DNA of 64,000 bases from CAYOSF01 sp964406605. Its GTDB lineage: Bacteria; Chloroflexota; Dehalococcoidia; DSTF01; RBG-16-68-14. The first letter of the stretch is position 1, and every line of letters begins with the position of its first letter. Position numbers and translations under genes: made by a program. Where the stretch lies: positions 1 to 64,000 of the forward strand of contig CAYOSF010000014.1 in NCBI GenBank assembly GCA_964406605.1. Reading direction: 5' to 3'. Below, one piece after another: positions 18,101 through 27,478 of this stretch. The notes beneath the pieces are model-generated. The model was not told the origin of the DNA, searched no databases, and was given only the letters and a program-made list of their open reading frames with translations.

Positions 18101-19069
18101 TTACCCGGCGCCCGTCCCGCAGTCGTGGCGGTACGAGTCTATCACGTGAAGAATATCGTCAACGAGGATCTGCCCGCTCGGTGGACCCAGCCTCCACGGC
18201 TCCTTTGCCGTCTCCGGGATGGCGGTCCGGTCGTACTTCTCGTCGTAGCCCGGGTCACCCTCTCGCAGGAAGTAGTGGTTCACCAGAAGCAGCACGTCGT
18301 CGATGCGATTCTTCCCGTCGTTCGTCGGGTTGAAGTAGTCCCACGGGTTGTGCGGGTCACGTCGGCCGCCGAGTTTCTCGTCGAAGCCATTCTCATTCAC
18401 GTCCGGGCAGCCATCGTTGTCGTCGTCCGGATCGGCGCTGTTGGGCACCGTATCCCCGTCCGTATCGCCGTCCGGCGCCTTGGTGGGCATCGGCGTGGCC
18501 GTGGGTCTCGGCGTCCCATCCTCGCACTTGATGACCAGCACATCCGGACCGGACTCTACCTGGGTCGATCCCTTGTCGTCGATGACCAGCGTGTCAGCTG
18601 TGGAGTGTGTCAGGCTGACGCTACCATCTGCATCACATCTGAAGCTGCCTGTCGCGACGACCCCCGTGTACGTGGAGAAGGGTTCGCCAATGCCGATCGA
18701 GCAGCCCACCGACTCCCAATCAGGGCCGTAAGCATTCGCACAAAACAGGCCGTCCGGCCACACCATGTCAATCAGGCCGTTGGGCGTCACACCGTCGTAG
18801 GCAACGGTAACAGCCACGGCTTCGTATGCCCCATTCGGCAGAGCCGAGACACCCTCGAGAATCACCTTGACAGTGAAGTCCGTATCCACAGGGATGTAGC
18901 ACTTGTCGTAGCCGCGGGAGGTGTCACAATCCCCGACGGCTATCGAGAAGTCCACGGCCTCCGTTTGGGCCTCGATGGCGCTCCTGTGTCCCCAGGTGAA
19001 GACCACCACAACCATCACAGCAACGGCCATCACCGCGCCCAGAACCACCAGGTTTCGTCGCGATCGCAT
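18101..19069 (-). CDS. Secreted or anchored protein with thrombospondin-3-like and dockerin-like repeats
   Basis: A 322-residue protein. The N-terminal hydrophobic segment (LGAVMAVAVMVVVVF) is a signal peptide or anchor. A beta-rich domain follows (residues 30-190), then a Thr/Pro linker, an Asp-rich Ca-binding stretch (DGDTDGDTVPNSADPDDDND), and a C-terminal pair of dockerin-like motifs (WDYFNPTNDGKNRIDDVLLL and GQILVDDILHVID). This C-terminal module is common in secreted proteins of Chloroflexota, which supports the taxonomic guess. The ATG at 19069 has GGAGGTG upstream. Function unknown; probably cell-surface Ca-dependent binding. Confidence 0.7.
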   Translation of the reverse strand: MRSRRNLVVLGAVMAVAVMVVVVFTWGHRSAIEAQTEAVDFSIAVGDCDTSRGYDKCYIPVDTDFTVKVILEGVSALPNGAYEAVAVTVAYDGVTPNGLIDMVWPDGLFCANAYGPDWESVGCSIGIGEPFSTYTGVVATGSFRCDADGSVSLTHSTADTLVIDDKGSTQVESGPDVLVIKCEDGTPRPTATPMPTKAPDGDTDGDTVPNSADPDDDNDGCPDVNENGFDEKLGGRRDPHNPWDYFNPTNDGKNRIDDVLLLVNHYFLREGDPGYDEKYDRTAIPETAKEPWRLGPPSGQILVDDILHVIDSYRHDCGTGAG

Positions 19070-19262
19070 GCCACACCTCCCGCCTGCGGTCGGTGATGGG
19101 CTGCCCGCCGTGCGGGACACGCGCCCGCCACTGACCACCAGCTCCGTACGCGGCGATCCTAGCGTGCCAGGGACGGCTTGTCAACAAGCACTTGTTGCCT
19201 ACCGGCACAGCTCGTAACGGCAGCCTCGAGGCCGAAGCCTGTGGCTATAGGACAGGATGGCG
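19070..19262. other. Intergenic, no gene seen
   Basis: About 190 bases between two minus-strand genes. This is the upstream region of the secreted dockerin-like gene. No strong hairpin or operator was noticed. Confidence 0.4.
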
Positions 19263-21119
19263 TCACACCACCGCCGGCTCGGCCGTACCGGTACCGAATT
19301 GGCGCATGAACAGCTCATAGTACCGCCCGCGCGCGGCCATCAGCTCGTCGTGGTTGCCCTGCTCCACCATCACGCCACTCTCTAGGAAGTAGATGCGGTC
19401 CACGTTGCGGATGGTCGAGAGGCGGTGCGCGACGATGAAGACCGTGCGGCCCTCCATCAGCTCGGCCAGACCATCCAGGAAGTCCGCCTCGGTATGGAGG
19501 TCGAGGGCGGATGTCGGCTCATCGAGCAGCAGGATCGGCGCGTCCTTGAGGAACGCCCTCGCGATCGAAATGCGCTGCTGCTGCCCAACGGAGAGCTTGA
19601 CGCCGCGTTCGCCCACTTCGGTCTCGTACTTGGCAGGCAACTCCTGGACGAACGCGTCGGCGCGAGCCGCCCGGGCCGCCGCCTCAACCGCTTCCGCACT
19701 CGCGTCGAGACGCCCATAGAGGATGTTCTCGCGTACCGTCGCCGAGAAGAGCAACGGCTCCTGCGGCACCATGCTCACCAGGTCACGCAGCGACGCGATC
19801 TTCAGCCGCCGGACGTCCACATCGTCTATCTCGACCGAGCCGCCCGTGACGTCGTAGAGTCGCGGCATGAGGTTGAGGATCGTCGTCTTGCCGGAGCCGG
19901 TCTCCCCGACAATGGCGATCTTCTCGCCCTTGCGCGCCTCGAAATCGATGCGCTCCAGCACGGGCCGGCCGGCATCGTACTCGAACCGCACCTGCCGGAA
20001 AGCGACGCCGCGCTCCAGGGCGGGCTTCTCGACGGCGTCCGGCGCCTCCCGGATGTCCGGCGTCTCGTCCAGCACCTGGAACGCCCGCCCAACACCGACA
20101 ACAGCGTCCTGGAACGGGCCGTAAACGAACATGATCTGGTTCATCATCTGGTAGATGCTCTGCATGTAGGTGACGAAGACCCATAGAGCCCCTACCGTGA
20201 GCGGTCCGTCGACGACCCGGTAGGCCGCGAAGAGGAGCACCGATGCCGTACCCAGCCCCGTGATCGCCACGGTGGCCACGTTCAGCACCTGCTCCGCAAG
20301 GCGGAAGCGCAACTGGGCCCGCACGAAGTTCATGCTTGTTCCCGCGAAGCGCTCCCGCTCCCGGCCCTCGCGACCGAAGACCTGCACCGCACGGATTGCA
20401 CCCATCGTCTGCTCGATGAGCGAGGTCAGGCGGCTCATGTGTTCCCGGCTCTCCTGCGAGGCACGCTGGATGCGGCCGGTCAGCCGGTGGATCGCGAAGA
20501 ATAGCAACGGCAGCACGCCGAGCGAAACGATGGTGAGCCACGGGTCCAGCAGCAGCATGAGCGCGATCATCACCAGCAGCCGGAAGATCAGCGCCGACCA
20601 CGTCTGGACGCCGAAGATCATCACTTCCTGGATGCCGCGGGCGTCGTTGATGGCGCGCCAGATGCTGTCGCCGACCGATTGGCCGGAGTGGTAGCGAAGC
20701 GACAGCGTCCGCATGTGCCCGACGATCCGCGAACGGAGCGTGTGGATCATCAAGAGCGCCGTCCGCGCGATGACGTAATAGCTGCCGGCGTTGATCAGCA
20801 CCCCACCGACCGTGATCGCGAGATACGTCGCCGCCAGCCAGCCCGCTGCCACGAACTTCTCTCTGTTCGTCTGGGTGACCACCTCGCCCAGCGGCCCCAG
20901 GTCCAGCCGGTCGCTGGCAAGCACGCCGTCTATGAGAAACTTGATCGGCCATGGCATGAAGGCGACCAACAGCGAGCCGCACATCAGCAGCACCACGCTC
21001 AACCCGACGCCGCCACGGAACTCCCCGATGTACGAGATGATCCGGCGGTAGACGTGGGCGACCGGCGCCTCCGTCCCTTCTGGGCCGAGCGGCGCGTTCG
21101 GATCGAACAGGCGAGTCAC
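19263..21119 (-). CDS. ABC exporter, fused transmembrane and ATP-binding domains
   Basis: A 618-residue half-transporter of the MsbA/LmrA type. Six transmembrane helices occupy residues 30-330 (for example VGLSVVLLMCGSLLVAF and LLVMIALMLLLDPWLTIV). The ATPase domain has Walker A GETGSGKTT, signature LSVGQQQRISIARAFL (Val instead of the first Gly), Walker B ILLLDEPTSALD and the switch His in FIVAHRLSTI. It would work as a homodimer or with a partner to export lipid or drug. It starts 4 nt after the stop of the GNAT-like gene, so the two are co-transcribed. Confidence 0.93.
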   Translation of the reverse strand: MTRLFDPNAPLGPEGTEAPVAHVYRRIISYIGEFRGGVGLSVVLLMCGSLLVAFMPWPIKFLIDGVLASDRLDLGPLGEVVTQTNREKFVAAGWLAATYLAITVGGVLINAGSYYVIARTALLMIHTLRSRIVGHMRTLSLRYHSGQSVGDSIWRAINDARGIQEVMIFGVQTWSALIFRLLVMIALMLLLDPWLTIVSLGVLPLLFFAIHRLTGRIQRASQESREHMSRLTSLIEQTMGAIRAVQVFGREGRERERFAGTSMNFVRAQLRFRLAEQVLNVATVAITGLGTASVLLFAAYRVVDGPLTVGALWVFVTYMQSIYQMMNQIMFVYGPFQDAVVGVGRAFQVLDETPDIREAPDAVEKPALERGVAFRQVRFEYDAGRPVLERIDFEARKGEKIAIVGETGSGKTTILNLMPRLYDVTGGSVEIDDVDVRRLKIASLRDLVSMVPQEPLLFSATVRENILYGRLDASAEAVEAAARAARADAFVQELPAKYETEVGERGVKLSVGQQQRISIARAFLKDAPILLLDEPTSALDLHTEADFLDGLAELMEGRTVFIVAHRLSTIRNVDRIYFLESGVMVEQGNHDELMAARGRYYELFMRQFGTGTAEPAVV

Positions 21120-21123
21120 AGCG

Positions 21124-22335
21124 TCACCAGTAGGCCAAATCCGTGTACGGCCTGGTCAGCTTCACGTTCAAGTCTCTTGCCGCGCCGATCGGCTGCCAGT
21201 AGATCGGGCGGGCCTCCGTCACCGGCTCGTAGCTCGCGAGCGACTCCACCACCGAAGGCAGGAACTGGAGCGGCGCCATGAGCTGGCCGCGACCGAGACT
21301 GTGGGTCACGCCAATAAGATAGCCGACGAGCCGCGCCATCGCGTCCTCCCGACCCTCCGCGCAGCCGAAGTCCATGAGCGCCGTGTTCTCGATAACACGC
21401 TTCTCGCCGGTCTTCCTGTGGCGCCAAACCTCGCGCATGTGCTTGCCTTTGTCCCAGAGCCCCGCACAGGCGACGATTCGTCCGCCCTCCTCGAGCACGT
21501 AGTAGTCCTGCCAGCCGTAGACCGGCACCCAGAAGTCCGGCTTTGGCCCCCAGAACGAATCGTCCAGCTTCCCCTGCAGGTGCTCGACGGTATAGGGGCG
21601 GAACAGGTCCAGGCCCCGGTGAGTCCTGTTGATCAGCGCCACGCAGCGCCGGACATCAGATCGACGCGAGGGCCTGATGCCATCGGCCTCGCCCTCGAAA
21701 GGACAACACGCGAAGCAATGGATGCTGGCCGTGGTGCCCCGCCGGCTCCGGCGGCGACGGTAGTAGTACGTGGCCAGGGCCTCCCAGCCCAGGGCGCGTC
21801 GGGGTACCGTGCGCAACAGACGGCCCAGTCCCTGTCCTCTGGCGTCCGTCCGGGTCCTCCATGCCGACTCGATCTGGACGGTGACGCGCTTCCCCCCGAC
21901 CAGCGTGTTCCTCGCCGAGTGCACGATCGCCGCCAGGATGGCCCCTCGGTCCTCGGCCACCTGGATGCTCACGTTCTCCTGCAGCCGGAATTGGGCAAAG
22001 GCGTACGGGCTGCGTTCCACCGTCACCTCCCACTCGCCGTCGTTCTCGGGCGAGTGGGCGTAGAGCTCGGCGAGCGCCTCGTCGTCGCCCCACGTCGCCT
22101 CCCGGACCCGCAGCGTGCCGCTGATCAGCCGTTCGCGCCGGTCGAGGTCCCGCTGAATCCTCTTGAGCGCTCCCTGGCCTCGCCTCAGCCAGCGACCGAC
22201 GTCGGCGCGGCGCACTCGGAGCTCGTACGCCCGCTCGAGCACCGGTTCGGGCCAGCCATGCTCTCGCCAGGCTGCACGCACCGCATCCGGTATCTCCCCC
22301 GGCCGCTCGAAGATCGAGCGATCGCCGGCCATCAC
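21124..22335 (-). CDS. GNAT-fold acetyltransferase-like protein with two acyltransferase-like halves
   Basis: A 403-residue protein. The segment RTRTDARGQGLGRLLRTVPR around residues 160-180 matches the acetyl-CoA pyrophosphate-binding motif (R/Q-x-x-G-x-G/A) of GNAT enzymes. The second half (from about residue 225) starts RRSDVRRCVALINRTHRGLD and looks like another GNAT-like domain, with YVLEEGGRIVACAGLW as its central strands. N-acetyltransferases of this tandem type act on small metabolites or peptides. It precedes an ABC exporter gene by 4 nt, so it may modify what the exporter handles. Substrate unknown. Confidence 0.7.
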   Translation of the reverse strand: MMAGDRSIFERPGEIPDAVRAAWREHGWPEPVLERAYELRVRRADVGRWLRRGQGALKRIQRDLDRRERLISGTLRVREATWGDDEALAELYAHSPENDGEWEVTVERSPYAFAQFRLQENVSIQVAEDRGAILAAIVHSARNTLVGGKRVTVQIESAWRTRTDARGQGLGRLLRTVPRRALGWEALATYYYRRRRSRRGTTASIHCFACCPFEGEADGIRPSRRSDVRRCVALINRTHRGLDLFRPYTVEHLQGKLDDSFWGPKPDFWVPVYGWQDYYVLEEGGRIVACAGLWDKGKHMREVWRHRKTGEKRVIENTALMDFGCAEGREDAMARLVGYLIGVTHSLGRGQLMAPLQFLPSVVESLASYEPVTEARPIYWQPIGAARDLNVKLTRPYTDLAYW

Positions 22336-22353
22336 TTACCTCCCAGGAAACCT

Positions 22354-22384
22354 GCGAGCCCGCCTCCTCAGGAAGCGGGCTCGC
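22354..22384 (-). other. Leader hairpin upstream of the GNAT/exporter operon
   Basis: A perfect 10-bp inverted repeat, GCGAGCCCGC (22354-22363) and GCGGGCTCGC (22375-22384), with an 11-nt loop. In the minus-strand transcript it lies about 20 nt ahead of the start codon at 22335, close to the GGGAGGT ribosome binding site. It has no U-tract, so it is not a typical intrinsic terminator. It could tune translation or stabilise the mRNA 5' end. Confidence 0.6.
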
Positions 22385-22604
22385 GCAATCTACTCTATGT
22401 AACTTCCGTCAGAAACGCCCGCTTCGTCCCCAGTCGCCACCGCTCCGGCCGCATGGAACCAGCAACCGTGGGCGTGGGTGGGAGTACCTTGAGCCATCTG
22501 CCATATCGATACCTCTTAGCGTGCTCCACTATCCTACGCGGAGCATGGCCGCTCGTCAAGTGCGCGATCTGCCGACCGGCGACGACCGACGCGAGTTCTG
22601 CGTC
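22385..22604. other. Intergenic, promoter region of the GNAT/exporter operon
   Basis: About 220 bases between the leader hairpin and the 3' end of the second molybdenum subunit gene. No additional gene or strong repeat was seen. Confidence 0.4.
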
Positions 22605-25457
22605 TCAGGCTGAGCCCGTCTGCGCGACAAGTGCTCGACTGCCTGATGCCGGGCGAGGCCGCCTGTTCTCTCCCAGCTTCTGGACGTCCACGCGCACCGC
22701 CCGGTCCACCGGCGTCGGCTGCCACTGCAGAGGCCAGTAGCGTAGGTGGCCGTAGCCGCCCGCCAGGTGCAGCCACTTCACCATCCCCGGCTCCACGTCC
22801 ATCGAGCCCCGCCAGCCCCGGAACTGGTACGGGTCCCAGCCGTTGTAGCAGATCACCTGCCCCGGCCTGACCGAAGGCGATAGCTTCACCGGTACCAGGA
22901 AGTCCCCCGCATCGTTGTAGACCCGCACCTCCTCGTCGTCCTCGATGCCCCGCGCCTGCGCGTCCACCGGGCTCATCACCAGGTGCGGCCGTCCCCGGTG
23001 CGTCTGCAGCAGCATCCGGTTCGCGATGTTGATGGAGTGGATGCTCCAGCGGTTGTGGCCTGAGGTCATGGCGAAGGGGTAGTCGCCGCCCATCTTCGGG
23101 TTCTCCTTGTGGGTGGGGAACCCCTCGCCCGCCTCCAGGAACCAGGGGTGGTCGATGTAGAACTGGGCGCGGCGGGTGAGCGTCGGGTACGGCAGCTTCT
23201 TCTGGGTGTGCCAGGTCGAGTGGACGAATGTCTCGTCCGGCTTGATGTCGCTGGCTTGATTCGCGTCCATTACGGAAAGACCCAGGTGCGTGAAGCGCCG
23301 GTATCCATCTCTTTTCAGCGTTGACAGCGTCGTGTCCTCCGGCAGGGATCCGGCGGCAACACCGTCGCGCACCATCTCGCCGGCCATCCGCTCCTCCGTG
23401 GCAAGGGCGCCCCCTAGCGTGAGTTGGTCGTGCAGTCCCCGCAACGAACGGGCATTGCCCTGGCCGTCGGCGTACTCCTTGAGACCTCGCGCTCGTGCGC
23501 GCTGTTCCAGCTTCGTGGCCAGGAGCAGTGATATCTCCCACTCGGTCTTCGCATCGCCCGGCGGCTTCGCCGACTGCTCCGTGTGGATGAGCAACAGCAT
23601 GTGGGGCGTCGACATGTGGAAACCCGACGACTCGTACTCGTTGGCTACAGGCAGCACGATGTCCGACCAGCGCGCCGTGGTGCTCATGCGCCAATCGAGT
23701 GTCACCACTTTGTTCAGCTTCGGCCACAGGTGGCGCAGCAGTTGTGTCCCTCCCCCGCGCACCCGCCGCAGGGTGTTGCCGGCGACATTGAACAGCACGC
23801 GCGGGCGGGTCTTCGGCGCGGGCCGGGCGACGCCTTGCCACCACCCCTTGTCCACCGCCTCCCGGAAGTACTCGTCGAAGGGACGCTTCATGGCGGGGTC
23901 GCCCCACTCGCGGTTGTTCCATCGCTCGCGGTAGCCGCAGTGGTGGTACCAGAAGAATGCCGGCGGGATGAGGAGGAGGCTCCCCGCAGACGCGGCCCGG
24001 CAGGCCATCTCGATGCCCGCCATCTCCTCGGTCCAGGTGGTATCGGCGCTCTTCACTTCGGCCAGCATGTTCGCGTAGACGCCCAGGACCGTCTTCGTCG
24101 CGCGCCGGCCCGGCCGGCCCTTCCGGGCCACGATGCCGGGCCCGTCGAAGAAACCCACGGACCAGCAGCCCACTCCTGTCCCCTTGCGCCCCCAGTTTCC
24201 GGTCAACCCGAGGAGCAGGAGGATCGACCGAAGCATCAGGTCCGCGTGGTAGTACTTGAGCGACGTGCCGCCCGCCCAGACCTGCGTCCGCTTCTGGGCC
24301 GCCTTACGCCCCAGCGACCGTATCGCATCCGGATGAACGCCGCAGATCTTCGAGGCCTTCTCCGGTGTGTAGCTGCGGTTCAGATGCTGCCGCAGCAGCT
24401 CGAACGCAGACGCGACCGTCACCCGCGAGCCGTCCTTCAGACGCACGCGGTGCCGTCCCTCCAAAGCCGGCTTCACCTTCCCCCACCGCAGCGTTCCCTT
24501 TGGTGCGGCCGCCAGGCGGCGCTTCTCCGTGTCCCAGGCATAGAACTGCTCGTCCGAGCCGCCTTCCTTGAGATCGGATTCCCGCAGGAATCGCCCGGTA
24601 TCGAGACGCACGAGCAGCGGGAGGTCCGTCTGCTCCTTCACGAACCGCTCGTTATAGATTCCCTCCTCGATGATCACCTGCGAGGCGGCGAGCGCCCAGG
24701 CCGCGTCGGTCCCCGTGCGCACCGGGTAGTAGTAATCGGCCTGGATGTGCGATGGGCTGCAGTCCGGGGCGAACAGCACAACCTCTGTCCCCTGGTAGCG
24801 GGACTCGACGGTGTAGTGCGACGTCGCGATGACGGTGTAGACCGGATTGGCCTGGAATATGATCAGAAGCTCCGTATGAAAGGCATCGTCCAGGCTGCTG
24901 CAGACGTTGAACTTGCCGAAGGTGAGGTAGATGCCCGGGCTGAAATCGTTGATCTCCGCGTTGACGTCCGTCGTCAGGCCGCCGAGCATGTTCATCAGCC
25001 GCCCGTGGCCGGAGCCGGTCCACGTGCCGCCCTCGGCGCCCATCGCGGTGATGATCGACTCAGGCCCGACCTCCTCGATGGCGTCGAGCAGCGCGTCTGC
25101 GACCTCGGTGACCGCCGTGTCCCAGGAGATCTCCTCCCACTTCCCTTCACCCCGCTTGCCCACGCGTCGGAGTGGGTGAAGCACCCGCTCCTGGCCGTAC
25201 AGAGTGCGGCTCCAGGCCACGCCCTTCTGACAGCCCATCGGGTTGTAGTCCGGCACGCCCTCCTCGATCATCTTGAACGTGCCGGCCTGCTCCTCCCGCA
25301 CGACCTTGCCGTCGCGGACATAGACGCGCATCGGGCAGTTGCCGGGGTAGCAGTCGACGCAATGGGTCCCCCAGTGGACCTCATCCCAGGACCACCTGTC
25401 ACGGTAGGCATCCGTCCACGACCCCGCTGCACCTCGCCCTCTGACTCGCGGTTTCAT
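22605..25457 (-). CDS. Type II DMSO-reductase-family molybdopterin oxidoreductase, alpha subunit (copy 2, orphan)
   Basis: A 950-residue paralog of the subunit at 11470-14256. Cluster motif: THCVDCYPGNCP (His32, Cys33, 36, 41) and NPMGCQKG (Cys76). Shared landmarks include LTGNWGRKGTG in the molybdopterin domain and the C-terminal GMVKWLHLAGGYGHLRYWP. No Tat motif. The ATG at 25457 is preceded by GAGGAGGCGAG; the upstream frame has no coding character. No Fe-S, heme or chaperone gene is adjacent, so it must borrow the beta subunit at 14253-15314, use another elsewhere, or work alone. Divergent from an MFS transporter. Likely hydroxylates or oxidises a hydrocarbon-like substrate. Confidence 0.88.
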   Translation of the reverse strand: MKPRVRGRGAAGSWTDAYRDRWSWDEVHWGTHCVDCYPGNCPMRVYVRDGKVVREEQAGTFKMIEEGVPDYNPMGCQKGVAWSRTLYGQERVLHPLRRVGKRGEGKWEEISWDTAVTEVADALLDAIEEVGPESIITAMGAEGGTWTGSGHGRLMNMLGGLTTDVNAEINDFSPGIYLTFGKFNVCSSLDDAFHTELLIIFQANPVYTVIATSHYTVESRYQGTEVVLFAPDCSPSHIQADYYYPVRTGTDAAWALAASQVIIEEGIYNERFVKEQTDLPLLVRLDTGRFLRESDLKEGGSDEQFYAWDTEKRRLAAAPKGTLRWGKVKPALEGRHRVRLKDGSRVTVASAFELLRQHLNRSYTPEKASKICGVHPDAIRSLGRKAAQKRTQVWAGGTSLKYYHADLMLRSILLLLGLTGNWGRKGTGVGCWSVGFFDGPGIVARKGRPGRRATKTVLGVYANMLAEVKSADTTWTEEMAGIEMACRAASAGSLLLIPPAFFWYHHCGYRERWNNREWGDPAMKRPFDEYFREAVDKGWWQGVARPAPKTRPRVLFNVAGNTLRRVRGGGTQLLRHLWPKLNKVVTLDWRMSTTARWSDIVLPVANEYESSGFHMSTPHMLLLIHTEQSAKPPGDAKTEWEISLLLATKLEQRARARGLKEYADGQGNARSLRGLHDQLTLGGALATEERMAGEMVRDGVAAGSLPEDTTLSTLKRDGYRRFTHLGLSVMDANQASDIKPDETFVHSTWHTQKKLPYPTLTRRAQFYIDHPWFLEAGEGFPTHKENPKMGGDYPFAMTSGHNRWSIHSINIANRMLLQTHRGRPHLVMSPVDAQARGIEDDEEVRVYNDAGDFLVPVKLSPSVRPGQVICYNGWDPYQFRGWRGSMDVEPGMVKWLHLAGGYGHLRYWPLQWQPTPVDRAVRVDVQKLGENRRPRPASGSRALVAQTGSA

Positions 25458-25793
25458 CTCGCCTCCTCTCAAGCCACCGGCGGCCCGTCTCCGATGCCAC
25501 GCACTCCGCCGGCGTGGCGCGATGACGGCCCAAGGGTAGTGATTTTGCTCTGCGGCGTCAAACGGCGCGAACGATGAAGCGGCAGGCGGCATACGGCCAG
25601 ACATCACGCCGAGTGCCGCCCATATCAAAGCGAAACCCCGTTGCCGGCACGCTGGCTGGATGAGCTCGCGCGCCACGGATGCCGGCCTTCTAACGCATTT
25701 GCCCGCTGGTCGAGCGCCTGCTATAGCACTCGCAGACCCCATTCAGCCTCGCCATTGACCGCGTTGGTGGGGCAGGGGTACCCCACGAAAGGA
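25458..25793. promoter_or_regulatory. Divergent region between molybdenum subunit 2 and the MFS transporter
   Basis: About 335 bases. A 7-bp inverted repeat, GCCACGC (25496-25502) and GCGTGGC (25512-25518), lies in the presumed 5' leader of the molybdenum-subunit mRNA. On the minus strand, TTGACG near 25559 followed 17 nt later by TACCCT is a possible promoter. No regulator gene is adjacent. Confidence 0.35.
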
Positions 25794-27107
25794 GTGCAGC
25801 TGCTCTTCGGCAAGGCCTCGCGCCCCGGCCGGCCGGCAGGAAGGAACCGGCCGTTCTACGGCTGGGTCATCGTCGGCGTGGCGGTGATCGTATCTTTATG
25901 TCAAGTCAGCTTCTTCAATCCAGTCCTCGGTGTCTTCTTCGAGCCGCTGAGCAAGGAGTTCGGCTGGAACCGGGCCACCATGTCGGCGGCCATCACCATC
26001 GGCAGCATCGGCGGGGCGGTCATTTCCCCCCTGATCGGACGGATCATCGACCGCTGGGGCTCGCGGCTGGTGGTGGCCTTCGGCAGCGCGCTCTGGGGGG
26101 TCTGCCTCCTGGCCCTGGCATTCACGCCGGCTCTGTGGTGGTTCTACCTCTTCTACGGTGCGGGCCGGACGACGGCGACGGGGGCCACCAGCCTGGGAAC
26201 GACCGTCACCGTGTCGAATTGGTTCGTCAGGAACCGTGGATTCGCTCTCGGAGTCATGCTCCTGGGCAATCGCGCCGGCATGGCCCTCCTGCCCCTGGCG
26301 GTGCAGCTCGTTCTGCTGGTGTCGAGCTGGCGGACTGCCTGGGCAATGATGGCCATCATGGTCCTGTCCCTATCTGTGCTGCCCAGCCTGCGGTTCCTTC
26401 GCCGCCGTCCCGAAGACATGGGCCTGCTGCCGGACGGCGCGGCCAGTGAGGCCGAAGCGGCCGAGATGTCCGTGGCGACCGCCGCCGAATCGGAGGAGCA
26501 GTGGACCCTGCGGGAGGCGCTCCGGACGCCCGCCCTGTGGTTGCTCACGCTGGCCACTTCCCAGATATTCATGGTGGGGGCCGCCATCAACCTCCACCAG
26601 ATGCCCCATCTGGTAGACCAGGGTCTGTCCTCGACCCTGGCCGTGGGAGTGGTGAGCACGTTCGCGGTCTTCGGGGGCATCGGGGGCCTGCTCGGCGGGG
26701 TGGTGCAGCGCCGCCTTGGCGCCCGGTGGACCCTGGCGGCCTCTCTGGCAGCCGCGGCCTCGGGCATCGTGCTGCTGATCCACGCGGACAACCCAGGGCT
26801 CGCCTATCTGTACGGCGTCTGGTACGGGCTCGTGTTCGGGTCGGTCGTCACCATGATGCAGGTGGTGTACGCGGAGTACTTCGGCCGCGACTCCCTGGGC
26901 AGCATCCGAGGGGCGGTGGCGCCCATTCAGATGACCTTCAACGCCACTGGACCGCTGCTCGCAGGCTGGGCCTTCGACGTCGCGGGAGACTACACGCGGA
27001 TCTTCTGGATCTACGCGGGATTGCTGCTCCTTGCGTCGTTCTGGATGGTCATTGCGCGACGGCCCCGGCGGCCTGTCGCAGAGTCTGATGTAAGTCGAGG
27101 AAGCTGA
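25794..27107 (+). CDS. MFS transporter (oxalate/formate or monocarboxylate-antiporter-like)
   Basis: A membrane protein of about 437 residues with twelve predicted helices. The first follows NRPFYGWVIVGVAVIVSL; FYGW near the N-terminus and the loop GRIIDRWGSR after helix 2 fit the oxalate/formate-antiporter and monocarboxylate branch. It may import an organic acid or an amphiphilic substrate for the divergent molybdoenzyme, by position only. The start is uncertain: GTG at 25794 gives a normal-length protein but AAAGGAG is very close to it; GTG at 25767 and an upstream ATG at 25641 are alternatives. Confidence 0.85.
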   Translation: MQLLFGKASRPGRPAGRNRPFYGWVIVGVAVIVSLCQVSFFNPVLGVFFEPLSKEFGWNRATMSAAITIGSIGGAVISPLIGRIIDRWGSRLVVAFGSALWGVCLLALAFTPALWWFYLFYGAGRTTATGATSLGTTVTVSNWFVRNRGFALGVMLLGNRAGMALLPLAVQLVLLVSSWRTAWAMMAIMVLSLSVLPSLRFLRRRPEDMGLLPDGAASEAEAAEMSVATAAESEEQWTLREALRTPALWLLTLATSQIFMVGAAINLHQMPHLVDQGLSSTLAVGVVSTFAVFGGIGGLLGGVVQRRLGARWTLAASLAAAASGIVLLIHADNPGLAYLYGVWYGLVFGSVVTMMQVVYAEYFGRDSLGSIRGAVAPIQMTFNATGPLLAGWAFDVAGDYTRIFWIYAGLLLLASFWMVIARRPRRPVAESDVSRGS

Positions 27108-27478
27108 GCGCAGCCACAGCCTGCCGCCTCCCCAGCGAGCGGTGTGGTCCGGCGATGGCTGGACGCTTCTCCCTGCGGGCCACCAAAGTAAGGGTGAAAG
27201 CACAGCACCGCAGTGCGTGTTCAACGCTCAGCGCATATGAGCGAGCGGGGAAGGAGGCCATCCCGCAACGGCCAGGAGCCGGCACGCTGGGTCCCAAGCA
27301 TGTGGCAGGACAGACACAGCAGGTGGTACCGTTCGTGAAAACAGACCCACTCGCCGACACCAAAGGCATCCGCGGAGGAGCCGCGCCGAAGAGACACGGA
27401 CCGCCGGAATGCTGTCAAGGTACGGAGCGATTCGACGCCAGGGGTAGAGACGCCGACACAGGGAGAAGGAGCCCCACG
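27108..27478. other. Intergenic, no confident gene
   Basis: About 370 bases between the MFS gene and the methyltransferase. A frame is open upstream of the methyltransferase start, but its Arg/Gly/Thr-rich composition is unlike a protein domain. A GGTGGTACCG stretch at 27322-27331 recalls a T-box element, but no other T-box part is present. Confidence 0.4.

Noticed and set aside
27321..27331. AGGTGGTACCG, similar to the T-box sequence
   Set aside because: No stem I, specifier loop or downstream terminator/antiterminator pair, and the following gene is a methyltransferase, not an amino-acid gene.
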